From Bostrychus sinensis (Eukaryota; Chordata; Actinopteri; Gobiiformes; Eleotridae): a stretch of 64,000 nt of DNA. This document shows positions 38,234 through 50,630 of the stretch, in pieces. The notes beneath the pieces were generated by a model. It ran no database searches, was not told where the DNA came from, and saw only the letters and a program-made list of their open reading frames with translations. The DNA is taken from contig CM036243.1 of the NCBI GenBank assembly GCA_020698575.1, forward strand, positions 15,243,903 to 15,307,902, written 5' to 3'. Within the stretch, counting starts at the first letter, position 1, and every line of letters begins with the position of its first letter. Made by a program: the position numbers and the translations under genes.

Positions 38234-38829
38234 GGCTTTTTAGCATTACCTCCTTCTAGCCTCTATAGGAAAATCCGGTACATAAAAAACTTCCGAAAAT
38301 GCACCCATAGTGAGAGATTCTACCACATATTCCTATAGTATAGCACGTTACATATAATCTGTTCTTGCCCTGACACTCCTGCCCCATCTTGCCCATGACA
38401 TTCTGCCTGCAATAATAGTCTTGTGACCTCTGCCACTTCCAGTTGATCATTCATATATTCCACCTGTCCTATTTAGAAATTCACACCAGCACTTCTCTTA
38501 CCATATCCGCATGGTTGCTGCCGCCACCGCTTTTCTTTTTAAATGAAATAAATAAAGCAGGAACATAAATCCAGCCCAGCGCCAACAGGACATATAGCTA
38601 ATTTCATTTCCTTTCGTCTCTGACCCAGTGTAGCCTTATCTCTCCTCAGCACTTTTTTCCCCCAGCTTTGTTTATTTATTTTCTGCTTTCCATTTCCCAG
38701 TTTCTTTTTAGACTTTAAAGCCGATAAGTTGGTGGTTTGTTTTGCCGGGGTCACAGGTGAATATCCTGGATAAAGGTAGGAAGGAACCGAGAAAAAGGGA
38801 ACGACAGAGCTAGGGCCCAAAGCAACCGG

Positions 38830-39340
38830 CACACTAACTCCCGCATATTCATGAAGACGCCGCTTAACACACAATCTTTGATCTGATTCATAGAGTATGC
38901 AAATAGACTTGTGCACGCAGGAGCACACAAGACATTTCTCAGCTTCAAATTGTGTGCTATCATCAGACATCCACCGCACTGGGCGGTTTAATATTAGCAC
39001 TGAGTGGCAATTCTGTGCTTAAATATGCACTGGTGATTGCGCTTCTCTGCGTGCTAGATAAGTGCTAATTTGTGTTATTTTGGGTTCATTTGATCCATAT
39101 GCATTCATTGGTCTGATATTATTGCATTATGGGCAGCCACTGGGGACGGCATCACATGTTGTTGTGAGTGAGGCGCCCTTTGAATTGGAAATTACAAAAG
39201 CAGCTCATTATATAAGTGCATCTGGGTGTTTCAGGGTGTCAGGCTAACTCCAGGCTGATAACGTGTGCCCATGTTTCAAGATTCCAGCTGAAGATATCCA
39301 GCGCATTAATGACTCATACTAATGATTAATCCTCACAACA
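38830..39340. promoter_or_regulatory. Candidate conserved noncoding element
   Basis: This is an unique-looking, repeat-free stretch of higher complexity than its surroundings. It contains an octamer ATGCAAAT (38897-38904) and several homeodomain-like taat/attaat cores near its right end. The 153-codon antisense frame at 38539-39000 has no recognisable domain and is lysine- and serine-rich at its end, so I do not call it a gene. The regulatory reading is inference from composition and motif content only. Confidence 0.25.
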
Positions 39341-39405
39341 AGACACTTTTTATTCTTACAAATGATTTCCTCTGATTTGCATGTTTGATTTTTTGTTAAC
39401 AATAT

Positions 39406-40488
39406 TACTGTGCTGAGAAAAAGTATTGCTGCCCTTGGATTTTTATATATATATATATATATTTCTGCATAATAGTTACCAAATGCGGTTTTTAAATTAT
39501 TATTTCATTTATTAAGAGGGGGAAGCTATCCAAATCTACCTGGGCCTATATGTGAAAAAGTAATTGGCCTCCTTGTTAAGTCATGAAATTATAGTGATTA
39601 ATCACAATTTTTGGAAAGCTCAGTAAAGGGAGAGGATTACAAAGCCATTTCTGAGGCTTTAGGACTCCAGCAAACCATGGTGAGAGACATTATCTATAAC
39701 GAAAAGACTTGGCAACATAGTGAATTTGCCCAGGAACTGCCTAACTACAGGTTCTGACAGCAAAACAGTACCACTTTGACTTTTGATATGGTTTCCTTTT
39801 TATGAAATGCTGTGTCAGTTTTACGTCAAATCTAATGCACACACAGCTTCCTGATAGTTCAACCTTTGTCTCATCAGTCCACAGAATATTTTCCCAAAGA
39901 TCTTGCAGATGATCATTTTTTTTGGCAGTGTGAGACAAGCTTTTGTGTCTTTTTTTTCTTTTTCACTTGAGAATCTGCCATGGGTGACATTTTTGCCCAG
40001 GCTCTTTCTTATTAAATCATAGACACTCAGCTAAACTGAGGTGAGTGAGGCCTGCAGTTCATTAGATGTTCTGAGTTCTTTTGGGACTTCCTGGATTAGT
40101 CTTAGATGCGCTCAGGCCACTCATGGGAAGAATCACTGCTGTTTCAAGTCTTTTTGTGGATCATAGCTTTCACCATGGTTTGCTGGACTCCTAAATCCTT
40201 AGAAATTGTTTTGTAATCCTTTACCAAGCTTTCCAGAAGTGGTGGTTAATCACAGTTAATTCATGATTTAACAAGGGGGCAATTACTTTTTCACATAGGC
40301 CTGGGGAAGTGTGGATAGTTTGTTTTCCCTTAATAAATAAATATCTATTTAAAAATGCATTTTTATTTACTCTGGTTATCTTTGCTTAATATTAAAAAGT
40401 GTTTACCTATCCGAATCATTTAAGTGTGACTGCTGTAATATGCAAAATTATAGAACAACTAGAAAGAATACTTTTTCTTGGAACTGTG
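39406..40488 (-). mobile_element. Tc1-like element with ~300-bp inverted arms
   Basis: The outer ends tactgtgctgagaaaaagta (39406 on) and the inverse of the right end (...gaatactttttcttggaact, ending near 40487) pair imperfectly and start with TA. Inside them, the whole left part (to about 39695) is an inverted copy of the right part (from about 40165). For example, 'ctgggcctatatgtgaaaaa' and 'actccagcaaaccatggtg' on the left match the complement of 40169-40306. The centre encodes a transposase fragment on the - strand. The structure suggests an internally deleted element in which one end was replaced by an inverted copy of the other. An (AT)n run at 39446-39466 interrupts the left arm. Confidence 0.75.
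39741..39938 (-). pseudogene. Tc1-like transposase central fragment
   Basis: On the - strand it reads QDLWENILWTDETKVELSGS, the segment of Tc1 transposases around the second catalytic aspartate (WTDE). Upstream and downstream catalytic segments are absent, and the frame drifts after about 40 codons. It is non-functional. Confidence 0.75.
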
Positions 40489-40619
40489 CCGCAACAATTT
40501 AGTTTTATAGGACCTGAACTTGAACTGACTATATTCTAGTTAGGGGGTAAATACTCAAATCCCCCTCTCATAATGGTAAAAAATGCAGTTGGAGTTTGAA
40601 TTTTTAGCCCTGTCTTAAA

Positions 40620-40765
40620 ATTGAACAGAATTGTTTTAAAAATTGCTGGATCCAGAAAATGATACGGCACCAAACCAGAAACTATGATGTTTTAATCTTG
40701 GCCCGTTACTGACAGTTAAATCCTTCCATTGCCTTTTAAGTTTCTTTGCAAATAGCTCAGCAAAC
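40620..40765 (+). repeat. RTE-type tail copy
   Basis: It contains aaaattgctggatccagaaa, cttggcccgttactgac and caaatagctcagcaaacca, the ordered blocks of the tail family seen at 4660-5060 and elsewhere. It begins about 130 bp downstream of the Tc1-like element. Confidence 0.4.
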
Positions 40766-42353
40766 CAACATAGTGTACAACCAACACAACATCAGCACAG
40801 ATAAATATGGAGGACCAACCAGAAAAGAAAATGCAGTCAGACCTTCCAGTCCTTTAGTATATATCTTACGATACAACACAGTCCTTGTCTGTCCTCCAAA
40901 ACGTTTAATGTACCTAGCTATTAATTGACATGGACTTTTGCGCACACAGTCAAGTGAGCTGCATTTACAATTCATACAACTAAACGACCGAATCATATTT
41001 CTGTCATCATTTCTTGAAACTGCTGAAGTCAGCAAAGCGCTACGAAAAACCCTCAGATTGTGACTGCAGCTCATAATTAACCGCAGTAACAGATGATTGA
41101 CGTAGCCACATTAAAAATATTTAATCTTCACACGTCTGTCTTTCAAAATGGAAAATTATGTTTCATTTTGCTCTTTGTGTTCATTCACTAATGAAATACT
41201 GTGTCAGCCCCTGCTTTTCTCTATCACCATGGCAACAAACATCCCTTTTGGTAACAAGGCAGAGAAGCATATAATTAAGACGTGGAGGTTGGGACATTTA
41301 CCCCAAAACAATTCACATAAAAAGAGCCCAAGAGATCAAATCATCATAATAACACACAGATTTCAAGACTGTTTATACTTTCCTTGAAAATCTGATATTT
41401 TTATTCTGGCCTGTTTCTCTATTTATATTTATCATGACATATAAGTGGATGTTTTGTCTGATGCTTTTATGAGATAAATTGGGCCTCTGGGAAAGGAATA
41501 CTTGTCAATGCTTACTCAGTGACAGTGAGATCTTTGGGTTGATGTTGCCAGATCAGTTTCATTTGCTTTTCCAAGCTAAACAAAACTACATGGCTCATAG
41601 TCTGACTCAAAATTGTCGCACATCAGGGTTCAGAGGTCCTGTATCTTCATGTAGTGTGGGAGGCATATTTTTCCGCACTGACCCTGTGTGCTATTCTGGG
41701 CCAGCAGCTCAGCTATGCTCTGCTATTTGACAGCCAACTTCTGGTCGCTATTTCCCCAGAGGTTAGGCTGAAGCACATATCCTCCCTTATGTGAGATGGC
41801 CAGGCTAACATACTCGCAGCCTGTGCAACTGCGGACATCAGCAGGCAACAGAGCGCTAACACTCCCAGAGGTGTCAGACTGCCGAATGTTTCCACTAGCT
41901 ACCCCAGTGGGCAGAACTAAAAGCACATAATGGTAATCTGAAGCCTGGAGAAATCAACATAGCTATACCCACTGTCAGAAGTATATGAATATTATTTCTA
42001 TACAGACATATATGAATAATATTTCTATAAATACTAGACCCATTTGACGTCATCACACTCAGTTACAGTTTGGTATATCCATTCTCCCCCGAAACGTAGC
42101 AATTATGCAAATTCACTCATGTTCTTTGAAAGTGTTGTAAGTATAGCAGTGAAGAGTCAGTTTGCAAAGGAACGCCTCGTATTATTGGAAGAGGAAAAGC
42201 TAATTTGTCTTGCTTAAATGAGAAGAGTGTGGCATATTGATATTTTCCCTACAGACCAATCACAGAGCTCCTTTTTGAAATAGTATCTTACCCATTGGAA
42301 TCTCTGTGTTGGCATTTGAAAGTAGGACAGATGCAATATTAGAGTGTGAGTGT

Positions 42354-42356
<3 letters not shown>

Positions 42357-42385
<29 letters not shown>
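42357..42385 (+). repeat. Poly(T) run, 29 nt
   Basis: An uninterrupted T run after a gtgtgagtgtgag stretch. It may be the A-tail of an antisense retroposon, but no body or duplication is recognisable. Confidence 0.9.
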
Positions 42386-42389
<4 letters not shown>

Positions 42390-43264
42390 AGACAGAAACA
42401 CACTGCCAGACAGTTCATTTCCCATTATTTTAGAATTATTTTTGAATCAGCAATTCTTCTAACACATTAAATAGTTGTTATTTCATTTACTTTCTCTTTG
42501 TACTATGTAACTCTTTTAATATGTTTTTAAAGAATGCATAACATCCTATACAGCATAATCTGCCTTGTTTTTGGTGACTACATGTCTTTGTATTTTCTTC
42601 CTGTTGCTGTCATTGCCCTGGATGTGTTCATGCATAGAAGACATGCTAAGTGAAAGGGGAGCCAATGGGAATCAGCAATGCCTGTTAAGCCGGTCTTAGT
42701 CATGGGGCATTGTCATTAGATTAATGGAGCAGAAGGAGCCATCCGTTCACTGTACAGAGAGGAGCTTTACTTTTGGTGGGGCAAGTGAAAAGTGGAGGGG
42801 AGGAGGATGTTGCTCTGCCTCATATACGGGATGATTTGGCACTCTGCACCTCCATGCCTGCCCTGGCCCGACCCTCTACTAACTTTGCTGCTGATTGTGT
42901 CGAAGCACTCAAATGTTTAATGTAGACTCCAGTGAGGAGCTAAGTGCTTCAGTTTGCATACAAATTAAAATTCACAACATTTGGCTCTGCTCAGATCTGG
43001 CATTACAATTTGCCTGAAAGGATCGGCTCAGAAGACCAAGTGTTAATGTATGTTGTATGCATTGGAATCACACTGTACACTTCCGCAAAGAATTTCTGAT
43101 GAGAGAGAGCCAATAATAACGAATGAAATGTGAAACTTGCCCTGTGGACGTTCAATTTTGCAGAAATACATAAGTAATAAAAGGTACACTGTACCATAAC
43201 AGCTATTTTGGCTGTAATAAAAACTTGGAAGCACTTGGAAAGGGCAGCAGCCACCACAGTACTG

Positions 43265-43545
43265 GCCCAATAGTGCAATGGTAAAAATATAGTGCCTAGA
43301 CGTGGTCATGACCTGGCAGTCTTAAAGTTTAGCGGTAAATGGTCTACACATTTAACCACTAACCCCTTTTAACCATATTATGTTTTACTCACCACATGGT
43401 CTGGAGTTAGTCTATTTGGCTCTATCTCTCAGTGGTGATAATTTCTCCCATGACCCATCACTGACCCCCCTTAGTACTTTTTTAAGTTAAGCTGCTAACA
43501 GACTAACATACCCACTAACAAATGCTGACAAAACATGATCTCCTT
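43265..43545 (+). repeat. Composite tRNA-like/RTE-tail repeat copy
   Basis: The first part (tgcctagacgtggtcatgac; ggtaaatggtctacacattt; aaccactaacccc) looks like a degenerate tRNA-type head. The second (ctggagttagtctatttggc; tctatctctcagtggtgata; aagctgctaacagactaac) matches tail blocks at 52625 and 58500. It lies directly upstream of the Tc1-like MITE. Confidence 0.4.
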
Positions 43546-43617
43546 GGTGCAGGTTAGACATGAAGACCAAGGGATTGAGGAATCCACACAACCAAACAGA
43601 AACATGTTCAAAACAGG

Positions 43618-44143
43618 TACACTATATTTCCAAAAGTATTCGCTCACCCACCCAAATAACTGAATCCAGGTGTTCCAATCACTTCCATGGCCACAGGTGA
43701 ATAAAATCCAACACCTAGGCATGCAGCTTTGTGGAAAAGTTTGGGGATGGCCACTTCCTGTTCTAACATGACTGCACACCAGCGCACAAAGCACGGCCCA
43801 TAAAGACATGGATGAGTGAGTTTGGTGTGGAAGAACTTGACTGGGCTGCACAGAGTCCTGACCTCAACCCGACAGAACACCTTTGGGATGAATTAGAGCG
43901 AAGGCTGAGAGCCAGGCCTCCTCATCCAACATCAGTGTTTGACCTCACAATTGCACTTCTGGATGAATGGTCAAAAATTCCCATAAACACTCCTAAACCT
44001 TGTGGAAAACCTTCCCAGAAGAGTTGAAGCTGTAAAAGGTTGGGCCAGCATCATATTAAACCCTATGGATCAAGAATGGGATGTCACTTAAGTTCATATT
44101 TGTGTAAAGGCAGGTAAGCTAATACTTTTGGAAATATAGTGTA
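43618..44143 (+). mobile_element. Tc1-like non-autonomous element, intact ends
   Basis: The first 23 bp, 43618-43640 (tacactatatttccaaaagtatt), are perfectly inverted at 44121-44143; pairing continues to about 31 bp with two mismatches. Both ends carry the TA target. The 526-bp element keeps a transposase C-terminus but has lost the N-terminal and central parts, so it is an internal-deletion derivative. The perfect 23-bp ends suggest it was mobilised in trans more recently than the other two Tc1-like copies. Confidence 0.9.
43812..44027 (+). pseudogene. Tc1-like transposase C-terminal fragment
   Basis: It reads ELDWAAQSPDLNPTEHLWDE then LERRLRARPP, which is the region around the third catalytic acidic residue (SPDLNPxEHLWDELERRL) of Tc1 transposases. 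It then shifts frame near 43990. Only about 60 residues are alignable; the first two catalytic aspartates are absent. Confidence 0.85.
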
Positions 44144-45319
44144 TGTTTGTACTTGTATCTGGCATTTCAACAATGTAACTAGACCAGGACACTAACCCAC
44201 TTTAAAGACCAGCTTCAAACAAAGCAAAAATTAACTTTTATAAAAGAAAAAAAGAGTAGTCTTGGTGTATTTACATACTGTAAACTAATAGTAAGGATGG
44301 CGATTTGACTCTTAACACTTAAAAAGTCCATACCTACAACATTAGGTAATAAGTACACTCAGTTGCTCATCTTTTGTAGAGCAATTAAGTATCTTGTATT
44401 AGAACCACCTTTCTAATTACTGTGCTTTAAAATAAAGTGCTAGCCAAATGCTCTCATAGCACTGCTCCCCAGCTTTGCCTTCAGCATATAAATTTATATG
44501 AACACACACTTCTCCATTCGATTTAAAATTCAGTCCTTGCTTTGCAGAATTAATTCTGGCAAAGGCGGCCTGCAATAAAAAGAGAACCTGAGGAGACTTA
44601 AGTTGCCCAACAGTAGTGGCATAAGACACAATGTTGCCATGGCAAGTAATCCACATATTCTTTGCTTTATACCATTTTCAGCCAATTACACTGTGCACTT
44701 GTTATGTCTGGGTGGCAAAGGTTTTCCTGCACAAGATCCAATGAGTTATTCAGAACAAGTAGCATGGCCCAACAACACTTCCCCAATCGTTGTCCTGTTT
44801 GTTTTCAGCTCATCTCCCCGAGTGCTCAGTGTATTTCTGCAGTCACAAGTCCAAAACATACTCGGCTGCTCACCTCCAGCTCAGTAAACATGTTTCTCCC
44901 GAGTTCGCTCACTCAGCCAGTGAAATGAGATGATTATCTGCCTCGTTGCTTGGCACTTTCGAGTGATTTAAAGCCAAGCCGCTGGAACACATATACATTT
45001 TTAAGTGAGTGCACTGCGAAAAGTGTTCAGCGATGTTAGCAATAACTTTATCTAAGCATTGTCCTGGCTGGGTGACTCTCTGAGGCAGGTATTCCTGGAT
45101 GCACTGCAAAATAACTATATCTTATAATGTGAAGTTGTTGAGGGATTGACAGACTGGGAGCTTGAACAACAGTAAAAATTAAGTATTTAGTGTGCACTAT
45201 TTTGCATTGTGCATGGGTACAAAAGAAATTAATATTTTATCATAGTACACTTTTATCATTATTTTTTCTTGACTAAAGTTGTGAGGAAAAAAAAATCATA
45301 CTTTTAACCAAGTCCTCTT

Positions 45320-45470
45320 CTTTCCTTTTGGCTTTTCGCATTTCAGGGTCGCCAATGCAAATCATCTGCCTTGTAGCATGCAGTGATTTGCATATTAATT
45401 TGGCACAGGTCTTAGGCTGGATGCCTTTCCTGACACAACCTGCAAGGTTGGGACCAGCACAAAGAATAAA
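45320..45470 (-). repeat. Copy of the 'GGAAGGGCATC' LINE/SINE-tail family
   Basis: On the + strand it reads ttaggctggatgcctttcct then gacacaacctgcaaggttgg and gaccagcac, the reverse complement of the family seen at 36780 and 59130. The upstream part, tttcagggtcgccaatgcaa, is also typical of this fish repeat. Confidence 0.5.
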
Positions 45471-46815
45471 TACACTGGGGTGTGAAGAGAGCAGTAGTAC
45501 AGTAATACTAGTTAGAAATATACTTTGAGTTGAGCACAGATAAGTGAGTACTTCCATCTCAATTCAAAACTAATTTCCAAACCAAAAGGGTTTAAATCAT
45601 TATTTGTTACATTTTAGGTATTTTCAGTTTTTTCTTCATAGCTCATGCCATTTTGTTGAACCATGTGGTTATACTAATGCACCTTTGTATATTGCAGCAC
45701 CATGCAGCCACACCACTCACAAACCCCTGACTTGTGACCTTTGCCAGGACAAGAGCGGTCTTGCCAGTTTGTAGGATTGTGCCTTTTACACATTGTTGCT
45801 CTCAATAAATCTGTCTTTTTAGTCGTAAGGCTCTTTATAGATGAATAGTATGCCATTGTGGCCTTGAGGTACAATTTTGTAGCACTTCCCGAGAAGGTAA
45901 TAAAGCATAGGATGAGTGCATAGAAACCACCAATCTACAGAAAATATAGGCCTAGGCTGAGTTGAAAACCTCTACTGTTCCAAGTACGCAATCTATGCCC
46001 GATCTCATTTCCCTATATTTCCATAACTGGCAAATGTAAATGCGTCCATTTGCCATAAAAAAGACTGTTAGGCAGAATCCGCCTTTGTTCTATTTTCAGA
46101 TTTGCTGGACTACTGAAGACCTTTTAGAGATTCAACTAGCCCTTTAACATCAAATGCATTTTTGTTCTTGTATTAAAACTTTATGGCGCATATAGGAGAT
46201 GATTGCCTTCTAAGCTGATTTGAATGGCCTTAAGTGTTGCTGTATCTGTCTGTTTGGCCGGAGCATTGAAGATGTTGCTTTAAAGGGCTTGGCCTCAAAA
46301 ATGAGAGTTTAACCTTTAAGAGCTGGGATTTGTAGTATTGTCTTTTCAGAGTGCTGCTATATCGACCCACCAGAATCTTGAACCTGGTCATCTTTTGATC
46401 TGTAAAAGGAAAAAAAAAAAGAAGACACATTTACTTAGTGCTTCTATAAGCTCTACATATAAACACACGTGAGATTACACTTTCACTGTTATCAACCTGA
46501 GGTGTCTAGCAGCACGTAGCGCTTCTTATTTACTACTTCCTGACAGTGCAGTTCGCGGCCGTAAATATAATGAGGATACGTACATAGAAAACCTCAGTTG
46601 GTGTCAGACGAGGTGCATTTCGAACGCAAACGCATGCAACGTGATGCTAAAGACAAAAATCCAATTACAGAGCAGGCAACAGCACCCCTGGGACGGCAGC
46701 TGTGAATGTGCATGGCCCGATGGTGACTCCAGCAACCTGCCTCCTGTTCCGTCAGTGGAAATAACCCTAACCGCTACAGGCCGGACCCCAGATGCTTGGA
46801 AAGATGCATTCAGGC

Positions 46816-46838
46816 AAAAAAAAAAAAAAAAAAAAAAA
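46816..46838 (+). repeat. Poly(A) run, 23 nt
   Basis: An uninterrupted A run following a GC-richer stretch (46660-46815); no retroposon body is recognised. Confidence 0.9.
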
Positions 46839-49800
46839 GCCACTGCCTAAAAAGCACTTGATGACAGCGGCGTGTTTTAATGACTGCCTTATATGAAAGA
46901 GCACTTTTCGAGATGCTAAGTGGAGAGCATGTTTTACGACAAGAGGTGCCCAGACGCCCACTCTCCAAGGAGCATTAGGAGCAGCAGTCTTCCATCCCTA
47001 CCACTTAATTACACTATTCCTAAATTAATTGGACGTACAATTTATAGTTTATCAATGCTACGTAAGAAAAGCACCTATAACACATTTCGGTTCCAGGGTT
47101 CACATTAATTGGTAACCCAGGGCAAAAGTTATGTCTGCTCCTTAATGAAGTAATTACCTAAAGCTATTGCATCAAAGGCATGCACTGATTGCAAATTTGA
47201 CTTTGTCTGGTCTCCTCCTTCCTCACTGTTTCCTTCATTTATTTCAGCGAATGTCCTCTGCCAAAACGTGTGCCAAGACATTACTATTATCATAACAATA
47301 AACACATTAATAGTCTTTTTTTATAAACTGACATCAGCGAAAGGATAGATAGGCAATGTCACCAACACTCCCAACCCCGAAACACGTTTGTCTTCATAAA
47401 GTCAGCAAAGTGGAAAATGAAATGTTTACAGAGATATTTTTTTCCCAGTTGCTGTGATGTGACCGGAATTTTCTTGTTGGATGAAGTGACAGGAGAGGAA
47501 ATTATCTGAAGACTAAACGGCTCTGAAAAAGTTTCTTGGTCTGCGTTTATTACTTTTCTTATGTGCTTTTTCTTTCATCACTGTTTTATCACCTCACTTC
47601 TTTAGCGTTGTGAAAAATACCATTAAATATACTGTGTACCGTGCTGTATTGTATATCACCGCTTAAAATTATACTTATAAAACTGTTCGGGGTCAGAGCC
47701 GCAGCTTAACACACACTGCATTATACATGAGGAGTTATTTATTAGCGCCACACTAGGAATTATTCCCTGGAATTATTCCTGGTAGACTTGTATCATGTCA
47801 AAGACTTTTTAAATTGTGTTCTTATTTCTGCTCACAGCCAGAAACATGATGGCCTTTCACGTCTTCACCTGAGAGAAAATTGCACCAGCTTTAATTTCAA
47901 GCATCGGAATCAATGTGACATTTCCATTGGCATATTTAAACTTACAAGATACCTCGGATAGATTGGCTCGAGAAGTCTATCAGACGTCGATTTGAGTGTT
48001 AAAGTCCACCAGCTAAGATAGACCAATGCGTGTGGCACTAATCAAATCAGTCGTACAGGCGTGTTTTTGAGCAGATGAAAGCAGCCAGTGTGTGCTTTTT
48101 ACCCTTCTGACATTACTCACATGTGTATGTCATAAAACAGCTAATTATTGCTTCTTGTAAATCATCACCTATCTTCAATGAACATTTCTCTTACATCTCG
48201 TGGACCATTCCCCAATTCAGAGGTTGAGACATTAAGGGATGACAGCCGCTGACCTTTCTCATCGTTTGCATCTATTATCCAACCCAGCTAATCATGCTTT
48301 TCTTGTGCGGTTGAAGAAAAAAAGATGGGACCGGCATGTGACGCACACAAATGTCAAGGTCTCACTGTATTTTGTCCAAGATGCTTATTGATTGAGTTGA
48401 CAGGATACAGGGTCTGTAAAAGGTATACAATATGATAGGCCTTGAAATATAGTAGGTGGCCCTATGATACTTATTTTCTATCCATGTATATGCTGTTAAA
48501 ATGTAAGCTCTGATGCAGGGCCTCGGTTTCAAACGTAGCATTAGTCCTTGTAACATGTCAGTTCTAGTGGTTATGTTTTCCCTGGGGTTTATTTGCCAAA
48601 AGGTAATAGTCAAATGGTAATGACGCTTTACAGTCAGGTATTTTTTTTTTTTTTTTTTTTTTTTTTTACATTGCGAGATGTAAAATACCATCTCCATGTA
48701 CTATCCAGTCTCAAGGCATATATAAAGGAACACGTGATTTGTTTCAGTGGCTTCTTTATCATTGTGAGATATAAGGGCTTTGTGTCTCAGGAGTATTTAC
48801 CAGTGAACTTAGAAGATCTGATTTGAGGCCAGATCCCTGCACTGTATCTTTACCATTGCAAGATAGGGTCCACTCTCAAAGTCTTTCCAGTTTGCATACT
48901 AAATATGTTTGGATGTATGACAGTATACTAACAAACAGCAAATCTTCTGTAAGACAAGAGGCTCAAGTGAACTTTGCAATTTTGGACTTTTGTTATGCCA
49001 TTGAATTTGGCTTTAAATTAGGCCCTATATAACATAAATATCTCCAGAGGACTCCTTAACATTACATTTTTTGTTAGCACTTTAATGATATTTACAACTA
49101 AAAACATAGCAGTGCCACTTTTGGCAGAGGAGCTGTTGTGATACTGCAGCAGCTGTATTTTATGTGATGCTGCACAGTTTAATGTCTTGAAAATGGGCCT
49201 GATTTTGGCCGTGTCTTTTGGGCTTCACTGGCCATTGAACTGTAAGTTGGGGAGAGTGTAGCAATCGGCGCGTGAGCCCAGCCACTTTGTCATGGCTGCC
49301 ACGCAGTGCAAATTGATGCCAGCATTTGACAGAAAGTATCGAGCACTCAGATCTTGCTCTGCTTTCAGACATGCGGCGCTGTGCTGACAGAATACATCAT
49401 GGCTGGCACAGCAATTGCCTGCTAGTTTGGGCTAAAACTGAGCAATGCATCTGTTTCACACCTGCTTTGGACACCGACTGATGTTATGGCACCAAAACGG
49501 ACACCATTCTTTACAGCACTGTGGGTTAAACATTTCAATCCCCCAGAAACAGTTTTTAAATAGCTCCTGTTGCAAGGGGACTGGGGAATGTACAGATAGA
49601 TTAAAAGAAACAACCCAGAGGTCCATTTTCATAATTATGTTTTGGTGCCAAGCCCAACTGCTTGGCTAGCACTCTTCAACAGGGAGGGAGGGAGAGAGGA
49701 GGCACACAGAAATCAATATCGGCTGAGCTGCCTTTTTTAGGGGAAAGAGGAATGGAGAGGAACTGTGGGAGCGGCAGTCTGGCCCCTGTAGCTATGAGAG

Positions 49801-50460
49801 CAGCTCCAGCAGAAGGTAAAAAATGTTGTAAGATGAATAAAGTCCTGTACTGCCTACCTGGGAGACACAGGTTTTGGAGTGTATAGGTGGTAGCAACCGA
49901 CCCAGCAAGCAGCGCAGTGCTCCCAGCCAAACGAGAAGAGATCAGTCTGGCTTTGGTCCTGAAGACTGGACTGCAACTAGACAGCAAGACGGCAGGGCGC
50001 ATAGGAAGTGTGCTGTTGCCCTCTGCTCGGGGGAATTGAACTAGTCATTTGTTCACTGCTCCCTGCTTCCTTTAATGTCCTGGCATTTACAGCCCTGTGA
50101 ACAAGTTAATCCAATATATTGTGCACACATACAGTATATATTTATTTATATCCATGTCCCACGTCAGTTCTGTCCAGCTAGCTTTATGATTTGTTTATAT
50201 TGCTTTCAATTACCTCTCTGTGTCCCTTGTTGAGCTCAATAAAATTTTATACTGTGGATATTATTCTCTTGCTGCCCATCCCGTCTTCCTTTGCCTTCTT
50301 CATTTAGGCATTCAGAATCCTCAGTAAATAAATCACTCTTTGAAGCCTGTGTGTATGTGGCCGCTGCAGGAGTGACTGGCTGACACTATAAAGGGGTGAA
50401 CAAGCCCAGAACAGACCGCTGCAAACAGATTGCGAGCATCGTCTTGTCTGTTACATCAGA

Positions 50461-50630
50461 TGCCTTTTTCCGGTGGCGCGCATGTTTGTGCGTCTTTGGC
50501 CACGTGCGCGCGCCGGTGCACGTCTCTGCCTTGTCATCCACCCACGGCTTCGTCTCATGTTGAGGAGTGAGCGCACTCTCCCTCCTAGCGGCACTGGTTC
50601 ACCTCGCCGGCAGCCTGCAGCAAATTATCA
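50461..50630. promoter_or_regulatory. CpG-dense patch in the long intron
   Basis: By my count this ~170-bp stretch holds about 16 CpG dinucleotides (for example ggtggcgcgcatg and cacgtgcgcgcgccggtg), against the strong CpG depletion of the surrounding intron. No repeat family is recognised in it. Short CpG-rich, non-repeat islands inside vertebrate introns often mark unmethylated enhancers or internal promoters. There is no visible TATA box or downstream open reading frame. A GC-rich simple-sequence or repeat origin remains possible. Confidence 0.35.

Noticed and set aside
38539..39000. 153-codon antisense open frame, the second longest in the window
   Set aside because: No recognisable domain; the C-terminal half is lysine- and serine-rich low-complexity sequence; there is no promoter, polyA or splice context, and a second frame is open over part of it.
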